Origin: Pseudorhizobium flavum
Lineage (GTDB): Bacteria; Pseudomonadota; Alphaproteobacteria; Rhizobiales; Rhizobiaceae
Length of the DNA: 64,000 nt
Direction of reading: 5' to 3'
Assembly (NCBI RefSeq): GCF_902502825.2
Contig: NZ_LR723670.1
Coordinates: forward strand, 1,674,001 to 1,738,000
The notes beneath the pieces were generated by a model that was not told where the DNA came from, ran no database searches, and worked only from the letters and a program-made list of their open reading frames with translations. Positions 18,325-29,808 of this stretch are shown here, one piece after another. The number at the start of each line of letters is the position of its first letter. Position 1 is the first letter of the stretch. The position numbers were made by a program, and so were the translations under genes.

Positions 18325-18565
18325 ATGGGGGTTCCCAGACGGAAGACGACGAGAGATCGAAGTCCCGGATCACGGTAACGCGTGAGCCAAGTGTTTACAC
18401 TGTCAATAGGGAAGACAGCGAAGATCGATGCTAACATGAGGGCAATCCTTACGGTTACATGGCTTCCAACATTCCTGAAGATGATGCCGACTACCGGCAT
18501 TAGCTTGATGACATTATACACTAACTCGTTGGAAAAGGACGTAGTGGCGCGAATGCCATGCTAAA
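18325..18565 (+). ncRNA. Predicted template ncRNA of the DRT2-like system
   Basis: This segment of about 240 nt lies between the promoter-like sequence and the RT ribosome site and lacks a convincing sense gene. Visible stems are GGA-TCACG-loop-CGTGA-GCC at 18367-18388 immediately before the proposed template end, ATGCCG-ACTAC-CGGCAT at 18484-18500 inside the template, and TGGC-GCGAAT-GCCA at 18545-18558 just after it. GTT triplets at 18393-18395 and 18528-18530 bound a 135-nt unit. Both ends of the RNA are inferred. Confidence 0.55.
18396..18530 (-). other. neo: Predicted neo repeat unit: stop-free antisense frame made by rolling reverse transcription
   Basis: Read antisense, from 18530 down to 18396, this 135-nt unit has no stop in the frame starting GAG TTA GTG at 18527. 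Joining the unit to itself at the shared GTT (cDNA AAC) places TTGACA (18406-18401) exactly 17 nt before TATAAT (18518-18513). It also continues the same frame, giving a 45-residue repeat without end. AAGGA lies 8 nt before the ATG that begins MLASIFAVFPIDSVN. The repeat is hydrophobic (LMPVVGIIF, LMLASIFAVF). As linear genomic DNA the frame is not a gene: it runs to a stop at 18321-18323. The call depends on the rolling-circle mechanism known for DRT2. Confidence 0.6.
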
Positions 18566-18588
18566 TTGGCGGAGGCAGTAACTAGTCC

Positions 18589-20064
18589 ATGCCTGATGGT
18601 GTTGCTGCCTCCACTCAGTTGTCAGATGAGTGGGTGCCGAGGGAAAAAGATCTCAAAACGTACCTTCATTTTGACCGTAACATATCCGCTCGAAGAATTG
18701 CTGAGATTGCCAACGATCCCGATTCTGTCGCAAAGCATGCGTTTTTCCCGCTAATCCGTTTTTTTGAAACTTGGACAAAGTTCAGGAATGGACAAGGCCG
18801 CAAGAAGAAGGTGCGGCCACTTCGATATGCAGCGAGGGTCGATGCAGCTATCTACGCCAGATATCGCGCGCTGCTTTCGAGACGCTACGAAGATGAGCTG
18901 GTGAGGCGGGATCTCATTGAGGTCCCCGTTGCCTATAGGAAGCTGCCAAAGGCCGGAGGCGGCAATAAGTCAAATATCGAGATTGCTCGAGATGTGTTCG
19001 ACGAGATCCGAAATATTGGAAATTGTACAGTCACGGTCGTAGACATAAAATCCTATTTTGAAAGCCTTGATCATGATCGCATTAGGCAGATGTGGGAGAT
19101 GTTATTAGGGGAGGTTTTGCCTCCCGATCATGAATCCGTTTTCGATGCTATTACGCGCTACACGGTCGTAGATTACGACAGATTATTCGACCGGCTAAAA
19201 ATGTGGGATAAGCCAGCTACGGGTACCCGTCGTCTTAGACGACAAAGACGCGTGGACGCACTACGTTCGGCTGGCCTTAAACAGATTTGTTCGCCGAAGG
19301 AGTTTCGTGACCTCGTGGCAGGAGTTGGTCAGCGAGGAGGAAGTTTGCTGCAAAAAAACAACTTCTCATTCGGGATCCCGCAGGGAACGCCGATATCTGA
19401 CTTGATAGCAAACTTCTACCTGATTGACTTTGATGATGAGTTGCATCGCTGGGCGAGTCAACGAGGCGGCATATATCGTCGCTATTCGGATGATATAGTC
19501 GTGGTTGTTCCGACGCCAAGCTTAGCTTCAAACCTTGAAGTGAAGGATTATCTCCAGGCGCGCATATCCGTCTACGGCAGTAGGCTACGTATCCAAGACC
19601 AGAAAGTCAGTATCGTCCAGTTTTCTTCCACTAGCGGCGGTACGAATTTTTCACATGTCTTTGGTAAGGCGTCGCGGAATGGACTTGAATACCTGGGATT
19701 TGAGTTCAATGGTGATTCAGTCAAGATAAAGCACTCCACCCTTTCAAACGCATGGCGAAAGATGAAGAGGCAGGCCTACGGGCATGCTAGTAGTTACGTT
19801 AAACGTTATCGAGAAAAGAAAATGCCATGGATATTGGCAAACTACCCAGCCAGCGCACTAGAAACACAAATATTAAGAGATGTGACATTCACCCAAGACA
19901 CTGGCTATGAAACTTGGACCTTTGTCAAATACGTAAGACGAGCGAGTAGCGCATTTGTCGGGTACAATCCCAGATTTTCTCGGCAGACGAGGCGTTATAG
20001 ACGTTATACTAAGGCGATTATAAACAGATCTCTCATTAAGGCGCTTGAAGTTCACCTGAAGTAG
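18589..20064 (+). CDS. drt2: DRT2-like (UG2) antiviral reverse transcriptase
   Basis: This 491-residue RT has motif A VTVVDIKSYFESLDHD (D152), motif B FGIPQGTPISDLIANF (residues 261-276) and motif C YRRYSDDIVVVV (catalytic YSDD 299-302). The N-terminal part TYLHFDRNIS...DPDSVAKHAFFPLIRF (residues 24-58) resembles the opening of Drt2-family proteins, which are not retron or group II intron RTs; no maturase or endonuclease domain is visible. GGAGG at 18571 is 13 nt before the ATG, a long spacing. Base composition is unlike the neighbours: the line 19021-19080 has 23 G+C of 60. A stem-bearing non-coding segment precedes it. The island was probably acquired horizontally. It ends 55 nt from the convergent uvrB. 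Confidence 0.82.
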   Translation: MPDGVAASTQLSDEWVPREKDLKTYLHFDRNISARRIAEIANDPDSVAKHAFFPLIRFFETWTKFRNGQGRKKKVRPLRYAARVDAAIYARYRALLSRRYEDELVRRDLIEVPVAYRKLPKAGGGNKSNIEIARDVFDEIRNIGNCTVTVVDIKSYFESLDHDRIRQMWEMLLGEVLPPDHESVFDAITRYTVVDYDRLFDRLKMWDKPATGTRRLRRQRRVDALRSAGLKQICSPKEFRDLVAGVGQRGGSLLQKNNFSFGIPQGTPISDLIANFYLIDFDDELHRWASQRGGIYRRYSDDIVVVVPTPSLASNLEVKDYLQARISVYGSRLRIQDQKVSIVQFSSTSGGTNFSHVFGKASRNGLEYLGFEFNGDSVKIKHSTLSNAWRKMKRQAYGHASSYVKRYREKKMPWILANYPASALETQILRDVTFTQDTGYETWTFVKYVRRASSAFVGYNPRFSRQTRRYRRYTKAIINRSLIKALEVHLK

Positions 20065-20119
20065 CTTTGAGGTGTCTCAATAGGTCTCCCACGAGGGGAG
20101 AGAAGCGGCAGCGGATGCC

Positions 20120-23248
<3,129 letters not shown>

Positions 23249-23347
23249 CGCCGGAATATGGCTAGAGTCCGGGCGAAAGTGAAGGGGGCGGACCGCAAAA
23301 ATGAGTACAAAAGGGAAACGCGAAAGCGCTGTCGCCGTGCGGTGACG

Positions 23348-23740
23348 TCAGTCTTCCGCGCGGCCGATGCCCTCGCGGTCGCGCGCGTAATGGTGCCGGA
23401 GCGGGAAGGGCGGCAGCCAGTGCTCGCGGCGGACTGTCCAGAGCTCGTAGCTGGGGGTGAACCGGTCTGGCGCGTCGAGCGCGCCGAGCGCCACCTCGAC
23501 CTCGTCGCCGCTGACGGCGAAGACGGAGGAGCCGCAGCGCGGGCAGAAATGCCGGCCGCGAAACTCCGCCGTCTCGCCCTCGATCGTCACCGCGTCGGCG
23601 GGAAAGATCGCCGAGGCGGCAAACAGCGCGCCGTGGTGCTTGCGGCAGTCGAGGCAGTGGCAGAGGCCGACCCGGTAGGGCCTGCCGTGGGCGGAAAGGC
23701 GGACCTGGCCGCAGAGGCAGCCGCCGGTGACGTCGTCCAT
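23348..23740 (-). CDS. GFA family (CENP-V/GFA domain) protein
   Basis: This 130-residue zinc protein has the cysteine pairs of the glutathione-dependent formaldehyde-activating fold: CLCG near residue 8, CHCLDC near 28 and CPRCGS near 65. Members bind structural zinc; true GFA activity on formaldehyde-glutathione adducts is documented for few of them. The start at 23740 follows AAGGAGCGCATC. It lies between uvrB and an MFS transporter without obvious operon partners. Confidence 0.88.
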   Translation of the reverse strand: MDDVTGGCLCGQVRLSAHGRPYRVGLCHCLDCRKHHGALFAASAIFPADAVTIEGETAEFRGRHFCPRCGSSVFAVSGDEVEVALGALDAPDRFTPSYELWTVRREHWLPPFPLRHHYARDREGIGRAED

Positions 23741-23801
23741 GATGCGCTCCTTAGTTGGATGATGGGAGGCTAGGGCGAAGGCCCGGCGGCGGCAAGGTTT
23801 C

Positions 23802-25010
23802 TCAGGCCACGGCGCCGGCCGGTTCTGCCTCCTTGCTCGGCAGCGGCGGGAAGGCAAGCGCGATGAGAACCGCGCCGAGGCCGACGAGGGCGGAGCCGAT
23901 GAACAGCCACTGGTAGCTGGCGAAGGCGTCGAAGGCCCAGCCGCCGGCGAGCGGGCCGAAGGCCATGCCGATGGAGGAGAGCATGGTCGCGGCGCCGAAG
24001 ACGGTGCCCACCACATGCGGCCCGAAATACTCCCGCGCCAGCACCGCATAGAGCGGCATGACGCCGCCATAGGTGCCGCCAAAAATCACCGCCAGCGTAT
24101 AGAAGCTCGTCAGACTGTCGGCGGCGAGATAGGCGGAGATCACCGCCGCCTGGACGAGGAGACCCGCGACCAGCACCGGCTTGACGCCGATCCGGTCGGC
24201 GAGCACGCCGAACAGCACCCGGCCGCCGAGCCCCGCGAGGCCCTCGACGCTGTAGATGCTGACTGCGGCCATGGGCGCGATGCCGCAGAGCATGGCATAG
24301 CTCACCATGTGGAAGATCGGCCCGGAATGGGCGGCACAGCAGGCAAAGAAGGTGAAGCCCAGCACGAGGAACTGCGGCGTCAGCAGCAGGCGCGACAGCG
24401 GCTGGCGGCGCGCCTCGACCGCGCTTGCCTCATCGTCCGCCGACATCGCCGGCGGCTGGCGGATCAGCAGCGCGGTCGGCAGCAGGATCGTCCAGGCGCC
24501 GACGCCGATCATCAGCATGGCGGTGCGCCAGTCAGTGGCGGAAATCAGATAGCGGGCGAGCGGCGACACGGTCATCGGCGCCATGCCCATGCCGGCGGAA
24601 ACGAGCGAGACGGCGAGCCCGCGCTGCTCGTCGAACCAGGTCATCACGGCGGCGATCATCGGCGCGAAGAAGGCGCTGGCAGCAAGCCCCACCAGCGTGC
24701 CATAGGCGAGCTGGAAGGAAAGAAGGCTTTCGGCGCGGCTTGCCAGCACCAGCGCCAGGCCGAGCAGGACCGACCCGATCAGCACGACGATCCGGGCGCC
24801 AAAGCGGTCGGTGAGCGAGCCCCAGAGGAAGCCGCCGACGCCCATGACGAGGAAGTTCAGCGTCATGGCGGTGGAAATGCCGGCGCGCGACCAGCCGGTC
24901 TCGCTCGCCACCGGTTCCAGGAAGATCGCCAGCGAAAACATGGTGCCCGCCGCCACGCAGCCCATCAGCCCGCCGGCGGCGACAATTACCCAACGATATG
25001 CACTTGCCAT
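23802..25010 (-). CDS. MFS transporter
   Basis: This 402-residue inner-membrane protein has about twelve hydrophobic segments. The cytoplasmic loop motif GSLTDRFGARIVVLIG follows helix 2, and the weaker duplicate VLADRIGVKPVLVAG follows helix 8. It resembles monocarboxylate/oxalate-formate antiporter-type carriers, but the substrate cannot be assigned. GGGAGAGGGTC precedes the ATG at 25010. The in-frame upstream extension to 25121 is not hydrophobic and is rejected. Confidence 0.87.
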   Translation of the reverse strand: MASAYRWVIVAAGGLMGCVAAGTMFSLAIFLEPVASETGWSRAGISTAMTLNFLVMGVGGFLWGSLTDRFGARIVVLIGSVLLGLALVLASRAESLLSFQLAYGTLVGLAASAFFAPMIAAVMTWFDEQRGLAVSLVSAGMGMAPMTVSPLARYLISATDWRTAMLMIGVGAWTILLPTALLIRQPPAMSADDEASAVEARRQPLSRLLLTPQFLVLGFTFFACCAAHSGPIFHMVSYAMLCGIAPMAAVSIYSVEGLAGLGGRVLFGVLADRIGVKPVLVAGLLVQAAVISAYLAADSLTSFYTLAVIFGGTYGGVMPLYAVLAREYFGPHVVGTVFGAATMLSSIGMAFGPLAGGWAFDAFASYQWLFIGSALVGLGAVLIALAFPPLPSKEAEPAGAVA

Positions 25011-25142
25011 GACCCTCTCCCGTACAAGGCCGGCGGTGGCGCCGGCGAGGTTATATGAGGCAAGGACGGATGGGGAGAGGGGATTCCGACAGGGGGTGGC
25101 AGATACAGCGATACTGGCCAAGTGAACCGAAAGGATCCTGCA

Positions 25143-26966
25143 TCAGAACGGCAGCAGGAGCGGCACGAGCAGGACCGTGACCACCAGCGCGACCATCGCA
25201 AACGGCACGCCGATCTTGACGAAGTCACCAAACCGGTAGTTGCCCGGCCCCACCACCAGCGTGTTCACCGGTGATGAGACCGGCGTCATGAAGGCCGCAG
25301 AGGCAGCCAGGGCAACCGTCATGGCGAGTGGATAGGGCGAGACGTCGAGCGCGCCGGCAAGCGCTATCGCAACCGGGGCCATGAGCACCGCAGTTGCCGT
25401 ATTGGAGATGAAGAGCCCCAGCACCGCGGTCAGGACAAAAAGCGTTGCCAGTACGACACGCGGCGGGGCCCCGCCCACCATGGCCAGCAGCCATTGGGCG
25501 ACGATATCGATCCCGCCCGTCCGTTGAAGCGCAATGGAAAAGGGCAGCATGCCGACGATCAGTATGAGCGTTTGCCAGTGGACGGAGCGATAGGCGGCAT
25601 TCATGTTGATGCAGCCAAACAGGCCGAACAACAGGCAGCCGAGCAAGGCCGCGACGACGTTGGGGACGATGCCGGACGCCATGAGCGCGACTGTCGCGAG
25701 CAGAATAACCGCGGCATGGGGAGCGCGGTCGGATGCTGGCGCCACATCCTCCATCTCTATCGGTGCGTTGAGCAGGATCAGCCGCTCGGCACGTTGCGGC
25801 ACGCGAGCGATCGCTCGCCAGGGACCGATCACCAATATCGTGTCGCCGGTCTGGAGGACGACGTCGGTTACAGGCGTGTCAATCGCCTCCCGGCCTCGGC
25901 GGATACCGAGCGCGACAAGATCCGTCAAACTGCGGAAACGCCCGTCCACGACTGTCTTGCCAACGAGGCTCGAGTCTGGCGACACGAGCAGTTCGGCCAT
26001 TCCAATCTCCTGTGAACGGTCACCAAAATAGGCATTTCCGAGCGCGAGCCGGGCAAGCCCATACCGTTCGGCCAACGCGTCCATATCGAGATCCGGCGAC
26101 CGGGCGTCGATCAGCATCACGTCGCCGACTTCGATACGGCTCTCGGCCTTTGGCCGCATCAATTGCCGCCCGAAGCGGGTGGCGCGCTCGATCGCGATGA
26201 TATTGATGCCTTCGCTCCCCCGAAGATCGAATGCGCTCAGGCGGTCGCTGACAAGCGGAGAACTCGGCCGCACGACCAGCCTGTGCTCCCTGCCTTCCAG
26301 CCGGTAGGCCTTGGCTAAGTGGCCAAGTGTCGGGCGCTTCACCGGTTCGGTCGGCGCCGCGTCTCGACCGAGGAACCGCTTGGCAATCAACATATAGACG
26401 ATGGCCAGTGCAAGCAGGGGCATACCGAACGGCGTGAAGGCGAAGAAGCCGAAGCCTTCAAACCCGTTGCGAACAAGTTCACCATGGACGACGAGGTTCG
26501 GCGCTGTGGCGACGAGGGTCATCATGCCGCTCAGGAGTGCTGCGACCGAGAGCGGCATCATCAATCGTCCGGCAGGTATTGATGCATTGCGCGCGATCCG
26601 CAGCACGATCGGGATGAAGATCGCTACCACGCCCGTCGAACTCATGAACGATCCGATGCCGGCGACCACGACCATCAGAAGCACGATCAGCCGGGCCTCG
26701 CTGCGTCCTGCCTTGCGCACCAGCCAATCGCCCAGGCGCTGTGCGATCCCCGTCCGGACGAGCGCCTCGCCGACCACGAACAGGGCGCCGATCAGCACGA
26801 TGTTGGGGTCGGCGAAGCCGGCCAGCGCATCATCAATGCCGATCACGCCGGTCAGGGGCAGGGCGACCACCATGATCAGCGCAACGGCATCCATCCGGGG
26901 ACGCCCGAGCGCGAACATGATGATGGCTAAAACGAGCAGGAAAAGAACGATTGCGAGGTCAGGCAT
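25143..26966 (-). CDS. SLC13 family permease with two RCK_C (TrkA-C) domains
   Basis: This is a 607-residue membrane carrier. Residues 1-190 and about 400-607 contain the transport helices, including FMSSTGVVAIFIPIVL and a second AFMTPVSSPVNTLVVGPGNY hairpin typical of DASS carriers. Two cytoplasmic TrkA-C domains (about residues 215-385) sit between them. The family imports dicarboxylates, citrate, sulfate or similar anions with sodium or protons. The substrate here is unknown. Confidence 0.87.
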   Translation of the reverse strand: MPDLAIVLFLLVLAIIMFALGRPRMDAVALIMVVALPLTGVIGIDDALAGFADPNIVLIGALFVVGEALVRTGIAQRLGDWLVRKAGRSEARLIVLLMVVVAGIGSFMSSTGVVAIFIPIVLRIARNASIPAGRLMMPLSVAALLSGMMTLVATAPNLVVHGELVRNGFEGFGFFAFTPFGMPLLALAIVYMLIAKRFLGRDAAPTEPVKRPTLGHLAKAYRLEGREHRLVVRPSSPLVSDRLSAFDLRGSEGINIIAIERATRFGRQLMRPKAESRIEVGDVMLIDARSPDLDMDALAERYGLARLALGNAYFGDRSQEIGMAELLVSPDSSLVGKTVVDGRFRSLTDLVALGIRRGREAIDTPVTDVVLQTGDTILVIGPWRAIARVPQRAERLILLNAPIEMEDVAPASDRAPHAAVILLATVALMASGIVPNVVAALLGCLLFGLFGCINMNAAYRSVHWQTLILIVGMLPFSIALQRTGGIDIVAQWLLAMVGGAPPRVVLATLFVLTAVLGLFISNTATAVLMAPVAIALAGALDVSPYPLAMTVALAASAAFMTPVSSPVNTLVVGPGNYRFGDFVKIGVPFAMVALVVTVLLVPLLLPF

Positions 26967-27146
26967 GGGGGAGATCTATCGTAAACGGTGCGAAATCCCA
27001 AGGCTGCCGGAGCTTGGGGAGGAGTTACGATGGATCTCGAGCAGGTTGAGAGTTGCACTGGTGCAATGACAGAGGGGCGAGGAACTCCCGATGGAAAAGC
27101 GTCGCTTGTTGCGGGAGGCCCGCTACTTCACCGACCAGTTCAACCG

Positions 27147-28037
27147 CTACTGCTTGAAAACATTCTCCCGATGCCAACTAAGGTATCGAGGATGAGGTCG
27201 ATATCGGAGTTCGGTGGGTACGCGAGCGACGAGATCCTTCGTCAATAGATGCGTCACGTCCTCATTGAGATGGCGTGAGCAGATGATTTTGTAGTCATCC
27301 CCCATAGAAAGTAGGCCTCGATCGAACATCCAGTGAACTGTCCCGGACAAGGCGATACCATTCTGCACCGAGTCATTTCCGCCGCGTTCCACCGGGATGA
27401 TATGTGCGGCTTCCACTTCAGGGCGACCGCCGCCGTTGATGAGACGCAAACCGGTAAACGCACAGGTGCGATCGTAGACGGTACGGATATGTTGTCGGAA
27501 CTTGGCGTCGCGGAAGGGACGGCTGATTGTCTGCAGCAGTATGGGTCGCTCGAAATCACCTACATCATAGGAGGACTGTGGCGCCTCTTCAAAGTGGAGG
27601 ATTGTCTGGCTTTCCAAACGAGCGGGCCATTCGTCTTCCTGTCCAAGGCCTGCCGCGACGATGGAGGCGAATTCCTCCTCTTCGATGATACGAACGGCTT
27701 GTACGCTGCGCCCGGGATTAATGGATAGATCTGGTCCGACGAGCTTCCTCTCGAACCCACCGCCGGCCACGTAATCTACAGGCGCATCGAAGTCCAAATA
27801 GTCTTCAAGATGAGCGTAGAAGTGGTCATCTCTACGTGGATCCGGTTTAACTGATGAGACCCGCGCCAGGCCGGAATAGTATCTGCTGCGCATCCGAGGG
27901 AGTGGACCATAGTAGATTACCCAGTCCCCAACCGTCTGCCGAACACGAGAAAAATAAGTCTTAGGGAAGTGATAGCGGATGCCCGTGACGTCGTCATAAG
28001 TGCTGTCGACTTTGTGGTAGAAGATTCCCTTCGCCAT
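27147..28037 (-). CDS. HNH endonuclease, possible modification-dependent or defence nuclease
   Basis: This is a 296-residue protein. The C-terminal HNH_2-type nuclease includes CAFTGLRLING, AAHIIPVERGGNDSVQNGIAL and HWMFDRGLL (roughly residues 190-255). The N-terminal half (DDVTGIRYHFPKTYFSR..GDWVIYYGPLPRMRSRYY) resembles the PUA/SRA-like readers found in front of HNH nucleases, a weak inference. The gene is AT-richer than its neighbours and isolated, suggesting transfer. No methylase is adjacent. It could be a type IV-like restriction nuclease or a domesticated one. Confidence 0.75.
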   Translation of the reverse strand: MAKGIFYHKVDSTYDDVTGIRYHFPKTYFSRVRQTVGDWVIYYGPLPRMRSRYYSGLARVSSVKPDPRRDDHFYAHLEDYLDFDAPVDYVAGGGFERKLVGPDLSINPGRSVQAVRIIEEEEFASIVAAGLGQEDEWPARLESQTILHFEEAPQSSYDVGDFERPILLQTISRPFRDAKFRQHIRTVYDRTCAFTGLRLINGGGRPEVEAAHIIPVERGGNDSVQNGIALSGTVHWMFDRGLLSMGDDYKIICSRHLNEDVTHLLTKDLVARVPTELRYRPHPRYLSWHRENVFKQ

Positions 28038-28268
28038 TCCCTCACCATACGAACTGTCCCGCTCTTAGGAGTACCTCTCGATCTGTATCTGGAAAAGAGG
28101 CTAAAGCGAACCGGGCGACATTTGATGGGCACCCCCAAACACTTGCGGGCGGGGTGAAGTTATTCCACCTCAGCTGTTTCATGCGAGCCACACCCAAAGC
28201 TGGAGGAGTTGCAGCCTTCGGCCTACATCCTGGTAGAGCGAAATCGTCGGACAAGGACCACCCCCACC

Positions 28269-28751
28269 ATGAGCGTTGCCTTCGTCAAGGAAGAGAGTGC
28301 GGAAACGGCGGCGGAGACGTTGTTGCCGGATCGTCCTGTCTCGCCGCATCCGAACCTCGTGACGGAGGCGGGGCTGGAGGCTTTGAAGCGGCAGCTGGAG
28401 GAGGCGCGCGAGGCTTATGGGGCGGCGAGTGCCATCGAGGACGTCAACGAGCGGCGGCGGCAGGCGGCGGGGCCTTTGCGGGACCTGCGCTATTTCACCG
28501 AGCGGGTGCGCACGGCGCAGGTCATGCCCGAGCCGACGACGTCAGAGGTCGTGGCCTTCGGCAGCACGGTGACCTTTTCGCGGGAGGACGGGCGGGTCCA
28601 GACCTACCGGATCGTCGGCGAGGACGAAGCCGATCCCAGGGCGGGCACGATTTCTTATGTGTCTCCCGTCGCCCGGCAGCTGATGGGCAAGCGGGTGGGG
28701 GACGTCGTTTCGGTCGCGGAGCAGGCACTGGAGCTCGTTGCGATTTCCTGA
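28269..28751 (+). CDS. GreA/GreB family elongation factor-like protein
   Basis: This 160-residue protein has an N-terminal coiled-coil region (EAGLEALKRQLEEAREAY...) and a C-terminal FKBP-like Gre domain (FGSTVTFSREDGRVQTYRIVGEDEADP, then SYVSPVARQLMGKRVGDVV). Such proteins bind in the RNA polymerase secondary channel. It is a paralogue type, since the canonical greA of rhizobia has a shorter N-terminus. The ATG at 28269 follows AAGGACCACCCCCACC. Confidence 0.87.
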   Translation: MSVAFVKEESAETAAETLLPDRPVSPHPNLVTEAGLEALKRQLEEAREAYGAASAIEDVNERRRQAAGPLRDLRYFTERVRTAQVMPEPTTSEVVAFGSTVTFSREDGRVQTYRIVGEDEADPRAGTISYVSPVARQLMGKRVGDVVSVAEQALELVAIS

Positions 28752-28950
28752 GACGGGGGCGCTCGCGGTAAATGTGGCGGGGCGAGGTCTAAGGATCTCC
28801 CGATCCTGAACGGATCGTGCCGCACGGTCCGAAGCGGCAGACGCGCCGACCTGCCGATCCGCCATCCTCGATCCGCGCTGGGGGGAGCGTCGGCCCTTGA
28901 TCGGCCGTAATGCTCCTGTCACGAAGGGCTCTGGAGATTGGCGGGCTGCG

Positions 28951-29715
28951 ATGCGAAAGACCAGATTGACGAACCTGCCGGCGCCCTATCTGAAGCGCCT
29001 TTCGGTGCGCGACGACGCGAGCCTCGGCGGCGACTATCCGTTCAACCTTCCCTGGCTGGATAGGGATTTTTCCCTCGATTTCGTAACCCCCGTGACGATC
29101 ATCGTGGGGGAGAACGGCACGGGGAAATCGACGCTGATCGAGGCGGTGGCCGCACTCTGCGGCTATGACGAGGCAGGCGGCGGCAAGGGCTACCGGCCCC
29201 TGGACCACTCCCTCGCGGTCGACCGGAGCGGCGCGCTGCTGGCCTCGGCGCTACGGGCGAGCTGGCTGCCGAAGGTGACGGCGGGCTGGTTCTTTCGCGC
29301 CGAATCCTTCTTCTCGGTCGCCCGCTTCCTCGACGAAGCCGCCCGCGACGCCCATGCGGCACCGCCGGATTTTCTCTCCTGGAGCCATGGCGAGGGCTTC
29401 GTGCGCTTCTTCGAGGAGCGCATGAGCCGGCAGGGCATCTATTTCCTCGACGAGCCGGAAAGCGCGCTTTCGCCAAAACGCCAGCTGGAACTCCTGCGGC
29501 TTCTCCATCAGATCCAGGAGACGGCCAGCGCCCAGATCATCATGGCGACCCATTCGCCCATCCTGATGGCGGTGCCCGGCGCCCGGCTTCTGGAGATCAC
29601 CCGCGGGGGCCTTATCGAGACGCAGCTTCGCCAGACACGGCACTTCCGGCTCTACCAGGATTTCACCAGCGACCCGGAGGATTTCATCGAGCGGGCGTTG
29701 CGGGACGAGATATGA
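28951..29715 (+). CDS. AAA family ATPase (RecF/ABC-like, small)
   Basis: This is a 254-residue soluble ATPase with Walker A GENGTGKST near residues 54-62, Walker B IYFLDEPESALS with the ABC-type acidic pair, and H-loop MATHSPIL. No long coiled coil is inserted, so it is a compact ABC-like ATPase of the SMC/RecF group (COG3910 type). Its physiological role is unknown. It does not sit with a nuclease or toxin gene here, so a defence role is not supported. Confidence 0.85.
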   Translation: MRKTRLTNLPAPYLKRLSVRDDASLGGDYPFNLPWLDRDFSLDFVTPVTIIVGENGTGKSTLIEAVAALCGYDEAGGGKGYRPLDHSLAVDRSGALLASALRASWLPKVTAGWFFRAESFFSVARFLDEAARDAHAAPPDFLSWSHGEGFVRFFEERMSRQGIYFLDEPESALSPKRQLELLRLLHQIQETASAQIIMATHSPILMAVPGARLLEITRGGLIETQLRQTRHFRLYQDFTSDPEDFIERALRDEI

Positions 29716-29808
29716 TGGCGGGCGAGGGGGCGGCCGGTTCGTTTGTTGGCGAGCGGTCGAACCGGCTCCGCATCGGAGCCCCTGTGTCACCCCGACGGGC
29801 CAGAGAGA

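Noticed and set aside
18396..18522. TACACT direct repeat (18396-18401 and 18517-18522) as an alternative template-jump site
   Set aside because: It is longer than GTT, but joining there gives a 121-nt unit, which breaks the frame and leaves only 3 nt between TTGACA and TATAAT. It remains possible as a minor jump.
18382..18564. Sense-strand 60-codon frame in the ncRNA region
   Set aside because: It has no good ribosome site and no family features, and it is the complement of the stop-free antisense unit, so it is probably a by-product.
23249..23347. SOS box upstream of uvrB
   Set aside because: I looked for the alphaproteobacterial GTTC-N7-GTTC or GAAC-N7-GAAC pattern and found no acceptable match.
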